Source: Rhizophlyctis rosea (lineage: Eukaryota > Chytridiomycota > Chytridiomycetes > Rhizophlyctidales > Rhizophlyctidaceae). Taken from it: a stretch of DNA of 64,000 nt. The position numbers and the translations under genes were made by a program. This document shows, piece after piece, positions 59,720-64,000 of this stretch. Position 1 is the stretch's first letter. Every line of letters starts with the position of its first letter. The DNA lies in the NCBI GenBank assembly GCA_027596075.1, contig JADGJC010000011.1:96684-160683 (forward strand), given 5' to 3'. A model generated the notes under the pieces. The model ran no database searches and had not been told where the DNA came from. It saw only the letters and a program-made list of their open reading frames with translations.

Positions 59720-61209
59720 ATGAGAGTCTCCACTGCCGTCACTGCCCTTGCGGCGCTTTCATCTACGGTCTATGCTGCTCCCGCGACTACCGCCTCGACT
59801 TCATGCACCATCACCACATATGATGCTACTGCCATCGCCAATGCCGTTTCATCGTGCACGACCATCACTATTCAAGGCATCACCGTCCCTGGTGGAACCA
59901 CTTTGGACTTGACCAAGTTGAAGAGCGGCACCACTCTCAACTTCCGTAAGTGCGGGGTTAGGATTACTTTGCGCCTTCAGATGACTGACTAACACATCTC
60001 TCACATCACGCAGGCGGCACCATCACCTTCGGCCACAAAGAATGGTCCGGTCCCCTCGTCAACATCGGTGGCTCCTCCCTCACAATCGACGGCACAGGCT
60101 CCACCCTCGACGGCCAAGGCCAACTCTACTGGGACGGCAAAGGTTCCAATGGCGGCGTCACAAAACCCAAATTCTTCTACCTCCACTCCATCAAATCCTC
60201 CCAAGTCTCCAACCTCTCCTTCAAGAACTCTCCCGTCCAACTCATGTCCATCAACGGCGCCACCGACCTCACGTTGACCAACATCAACTTTGACAACTCT
60301 GCCGGTGATACCGGAGGCGGGCACAACACCGATGCCTTTGATATTGGAAGCTCGGATGGTGTGACGATTACGGGCGCTACAGTTCATAACCAGGATGATT
60401 GTGTGGCGATTAACAGCGGTACCAACATTCATTTGTCTGGTTTTACTTGTGTGGGTGGACATGGGTTGTCCATTGGAAGTGTCGGTGGGAGGTCCGACAA
60501 CACCGTCCAGCATATTACCATCTCTGATTCGTCTGTGTCCGACTCGCAAAACGGCATCCGCATCAAGACTGTGTACGGTGCCACGGGTCTTGTCGACGAT
60601 GTGACATACTCCAACATCAAGCTTTCTGGTATCACCAAGGTATGGAAATAACCACCTATAAACGCCCAACTTCCTGAAACCTCCACTAACTCCATAACAT
60701 CCCAGTATGGTATCGACATCCAACAAGACTACGAAAACGGCTCCCCAACCGGCACACCCACAAACGGTATCCCCATCACCGGCCTGATCCTCAAAGGCAT
60801 CACGGGCACCGTCTCCTCCTCCGCCGACAACATCTACGTCCTCTGCGGTTCCGGTTCCTGCAGTGGCTGGAACTGGTCTGGTGTGAATGTCACGGGCGGA
60901 AAGACTGTTATGAACTACACTCCTGCTGGGTTCAGCAATGGTGGGAGCGGAAGCACGGGGACGACGACTACGAAGGCTGCTACTACTACGTCGAAGGCGG
61001 CTACGAGCACTACTAAGGCGGCTACGACGACGACGAAAGCGTCTACCACCACCAAGACTTCCACTACAGTGAAGACTACGGCCAGCTCCAGCGGAAGCTG
61101 CGCTGCGAAGTATGGGCAATGCGGAGGGCAGGGATGGACTGGAGCGACTTGCTGTGCATCTGGGTCTACCTGTACTGTATCCAACGCATGGTACTCTCAA
61201 TGCATTTGA
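59720..61209 (+). CDS. Secreted polygalacturonase (GH28) with C-terminal CBM1
   Basis: Hydrolyses pectin outside the cell. Exons 59720-59945, 60014-60639, 60706-61209; 451 residues. Signal peptide [19 protein letters not shown]. The GH28 beta-helix holds all four active-site blocks: [30 protein letters not shown] and [10 protein letters not shown] Thr/Lys/Ala-rich linker made of KAATTT-like repeats (about 60960-61080) leads to a fungal cellulose-binding module: [35 protein letters not shown]1 on a pectinase would tether it to cellulose in plant walls. CreA-like sites and a TATA box lie upstream. The enzyme fits a plant-debris saprotroph. Confidence 0.97.
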
Positions 61210-62113
61210 AGCATAGATTGAAGATTCCCCTTTGCTGGTCAGAGGGAACGTTTGTACTGTAATAAGATGTCAATGCCTTTCGAATCATTTTGAACTGTGG
61301 ATGGAACTGGGCCAGGCTTCGTACCTCTCTTGGGTTTGATAAAAGTCGGCTTCCTTCATGCAAGTAACCCATTTGACAAACAATATGTAGTGTATTGTTG
61401 GCAACGCTGGCTTTTTGTGGTTGGAGCCCCCTAGAATCTTGCTTCTGCCAAGCTCCTCGTGCAATGCGTGCACACTGGATAGGTTGACGCTGGGAGCCGT
61501 CAAAAACTGATCTATCAGCAACCAACAGTATTGATGGGATTTTGTCAATTCTACGTAACAGCATAATTTACAGATGCCATGATGAACACAGCAAATGCAA
61601 TTTGGGTGCTTACGAGAAATAGATGACGCTTACTTTTGGTGTCACCCTCCGGAAACGTGGGCCAAGGGCTCCGTGTCCCACCCTTTCCTCATCGCCTCCA
61701 GGCAATGCTCATGCTCTTTTCGTCACGAAACGTCGTTTGCAGAGCGCTGTAAACGGGGGGGTTGAAACCTCGCATATAGGAAGGATTTTTGAGCGCGAGT
61801 CCAAGGGAAGGGAGCAGGGTGGTTCGTAGATACACGCCACGACTTTTGTTTATTTACTATCTTTGTTTACTTCCGTGAACCAACTGCTTGCCTACTACCT
61901 GCTCCTCGACGTGAATACGCCCGGCATTTGGATGACTCCATAACACTTTTACCCTCGATACTGACACATATTGACGTAGTCGCTCTCGTTGGGGCACTGA
62001 CATTGACTGAGAGGGGGGTTACCATACGAACCCGAAGCGCTTCGGAACGAAAGGAGAAAAGCGCGGTCTGGGGTCTGGCGGTAGCCAATACTCCCTGAAG
62101 CACTCCCTCCAAA
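61210..62113. other. Intergenic, 0.9 kb, ending in kinesin promoter
   Basis: No gene or repeat recognised. Confidence 0.4.
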
Positions 62114-64000
62114 ATGTCGTCCGTCAAGGTAATTCTCACTCCCCAAAACCCAAAATCGACCCCATCCCCACCACCCCCTCACCACCTTCCAAACCTCCAC
62201 AGGTAGTAGTCCGCGTGCGCCCCTTCAACCAACGCGAAATCGACAAACAATGTCGCTGCATCATCCAAATGTCCGGCCCAACAGCCACAATCACCCGCCC
62301 GCCCACCGACAAAACCGCTCAAACAGCGGCAGAAATGTCAGGACGGTCATCTTCCGTAGCGGAAGAGGCGAAAACGTTCACGTATGACCAGTGTTATTGG
62401 TCTTTTCCGGCTGATTCGACGGATGCGGATCATGTGGGACAGGAGACGGTGTATAATAGTATTGGGAAGGAGTTGTTGGATCACGCGTTTGAGGGGTATA
62501 ATACTTGTATTTTTGCGTAAGTTGGCAAATGGAAATGGAGGGGTAGAGTTGGTAATGGCACATCGCCATACCTTCCCACAACTTGTCTTCGCCATATGAC
62601 CTTCTCTCACACTTTCCCTCTCTAAAACTGCCCCAAAAAGCTACGGCCAAACCGGCTCCGGAAAATCCTACACAATGATGGGCTACAAATCCGAAAAGGG
62701 AATCATCCCCCGCTTCTGTGACGACCTCTTCCACCGCATCGCTTCAAACCCGGACCCCAATCTCTCCTTCTCGGTCGAAGTCTCTTATCTCGAAATCTAC
62801 AATGAGAAAGTGCGGGATTTGATTAACCCGAATAACAAGGGGAATTTGAGAGTAAGGGAACATCCGGCGTTGGGACCGTATGTGGAGGATTTGACGAAAC
62901 TTTTGGTGGGGAGTTATGGGGATGTTGCTGGGGTTATGGAGGCGGGGAATCGGGTGGGTTTTGTTGTTGGTTGAGTTCTGCGGTTGGGGGTGGGCTGCAC
63001 CATCGTAAGCAGATTTGGTATCAGGCCGACTAAATGACCGTTGTTCTGGCGATGGGATTATAACAGACGCGAACAGTTGCTTCGACCAACATGAACGAAA
63101 CTTCAAGTAGAAGTCACGCAGTCTTCACCGTTATTTTGAGTCAGCGAAGACGGGACCCGGCATCGGAATTGGAATCCCATACCGTTTCCAGGATTTGTCT
63201 GGTAGATTTGGCGGGTAGCGAGCGGTATGTGTAAACGTATCACCCAATTTCTTCTTGCATCCCTGATGAAACGACACTCTCCCCAGCGCGGACGCAACCG
63301 GCGCCACAGGAGCCCGTCTGAAAGAAGGCGCTAACATCAACAAATCTCTCACGACGCTGGGAAAGGTGATATCTTCTTTAGCTGATGCTTCCTCTGGTGG
63401 AGAGAAAAGTGTGGGAAGACGGGCGTCGGATGCTGGGTTGGCGCATAGTGCTTCGTCGAAACGACATACCTGGAATGGACCACCTCAGAAGAAGAAATTG
63501 AGTCCTGTCGATAATGGAGGAGGTGGAGGGGGGGCTTTTATACCCTATCGTGACTCGGTAAGCTTTCAGTTCATCCATTGTGTCATCCTACAATATCTAT
63601 GAGATTGAGGCGAACCTCCCTTTCAAATTATCAACCCGATCAAAACCTAACCAAAACCCAACCATACACGACCTCCTCTTTAGACCCTCACCTGGCTCCT
63701 AAAAGACTGCCTCGGCGGAAATTCCAAAACCGTCATGATAGCCGCCATATCCCCCGCCGACGTAAACTACGAAGAAACCCTCTCCACCCTCCGCTACGCC
63801 GAGCGCGCTAAGCGTATTGTCAATAAAGCTGTCGTTAATGAAGACGAGAATGGTCGTGTTATGCGGGAACTCCAGCAAGAACTACTGGCTTTGAGGGAGA
63901 AGTTAGCGGCATATGAGAAGGGTGGGGCGGTGCCGGGGACGCCGAGGAGGGGGAAGGTGGAGGGGGGAGAAGGGGAGGGGGGAAAGGGGGAGGGAGAGGT
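62114..64000 (+). CDS. Kinesin-3 family motor (KIF1/UNC-104-like), N-terminal part only
   Basis: Plus-end microtubule motor for vesicle or endosome transport. Exons 62114-62128 (15 bases, MSSVK), 62203-62516, 62641-62953, 63067-63224, 63287-63557, 63684->64000. Motor marks: [15 protein letters not shown] loop [32 protein letters not shown], switch [14 protein letters not shown], switch [28 protein letters not shown] and the neck-linker approach [19 protein letters not shown]. The VRDL(I/L)NP and [18 protein letters not shown] runs are typical of kinesin-3. Between ISSLADAS and IPYRDS an insert of about 50 residues (SSGGEKSV...KKLSPVD, Gly run) expands loop 12, longer than the usual K-loop. 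The FHA and tail domains lie beyond the window. Confidence 0.95.

Overview
The window is nuclear DNA of a zoosporic, chytrid-like fungus. Most genes carry short GT-AG introns (about 45 to 175 bases, a few longer), so it is eukaryotic. The fused two-domain isopropylmalate isomerase (LEU1), HIS1, a VTS1-type SAM protein and a GH28 pectinase with a fungal-type cellulose-binding module point to a fungus. DNAAF4, an assembly factor for axonemal dynein, and a SWEET sugar transporter point to an early-diverging fungus that still builds a flagellum. There is no prokaryotic insert and no intact transposon. One 10-N assembly gap (418-427) lies inside HIS1 and probably hides no missing bases.

Layout. 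1-8 kb: HIS1 (partial), a cytochrome P450, two convergent F-box-like genes, a 2OG-Fe(II) oxygenase. 8-18 kb: the spliceosomal kinase PRP4, the ribosome-biogenesis AAA ATPase AFG2 (16 exons) and DNAAF4. 18-25 kb: SWEET transporter, DOMON/cytochrome b561 protein, C2H2 zinc-finger protein. 27-35 kb: a PAS-kinase-like kinase, LEU1, a cluster of short hairpin repeats, ribosomal protein uL13. 37-47 kb: RING protein, small secreted protein, VTS1/Smaug homologue, MFS transporter. 47-54 kb: ANKRD39-like ankyrin protein, tetraspanin and two PPxY-bearing membrane proteins. 53.6-57.6 kb: a gene-poor stretch with two degenerate tandem arrays. 57.6-64 kb: mevalonate diphosphate decarboxylase, secreted polygalacturonase with CBM1, and the motor domain of a kinesin-3 running off the end.

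There is no operon logic; the genes are an ordinary mixture. Some themes recur: secretion and plant-polymer use (polygalacturonase, SWEET, small secreted protein), flagellum and transport (DNAAF4, kinesin-3), RNA and ribosome biology (PRP4, AFG2, uL13, VTS1), amino-acid synthesis (HIS1, LEU1, each with a Gcn4-like TGACTC upstream) and a cluster of plasma-membrane proteins (tetraspanin plus two PPxY proteins).

The least expected signal is non-coding. At 32.8-33.1 kb five copies of a nearly constant 28-base core are each bracketed by arms that differ between copies but stay complementary, so a stem is kept while its sequence changes. At 55.1-55.6 kb a second, unrelated array with a period of about 182 bases keeps a small hairpin in three copies with compensatory changes. 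Neither matches a family I recognise. All gene models were built by hand from reading frames and splice signals and conserved protein motifs; no database search was run.
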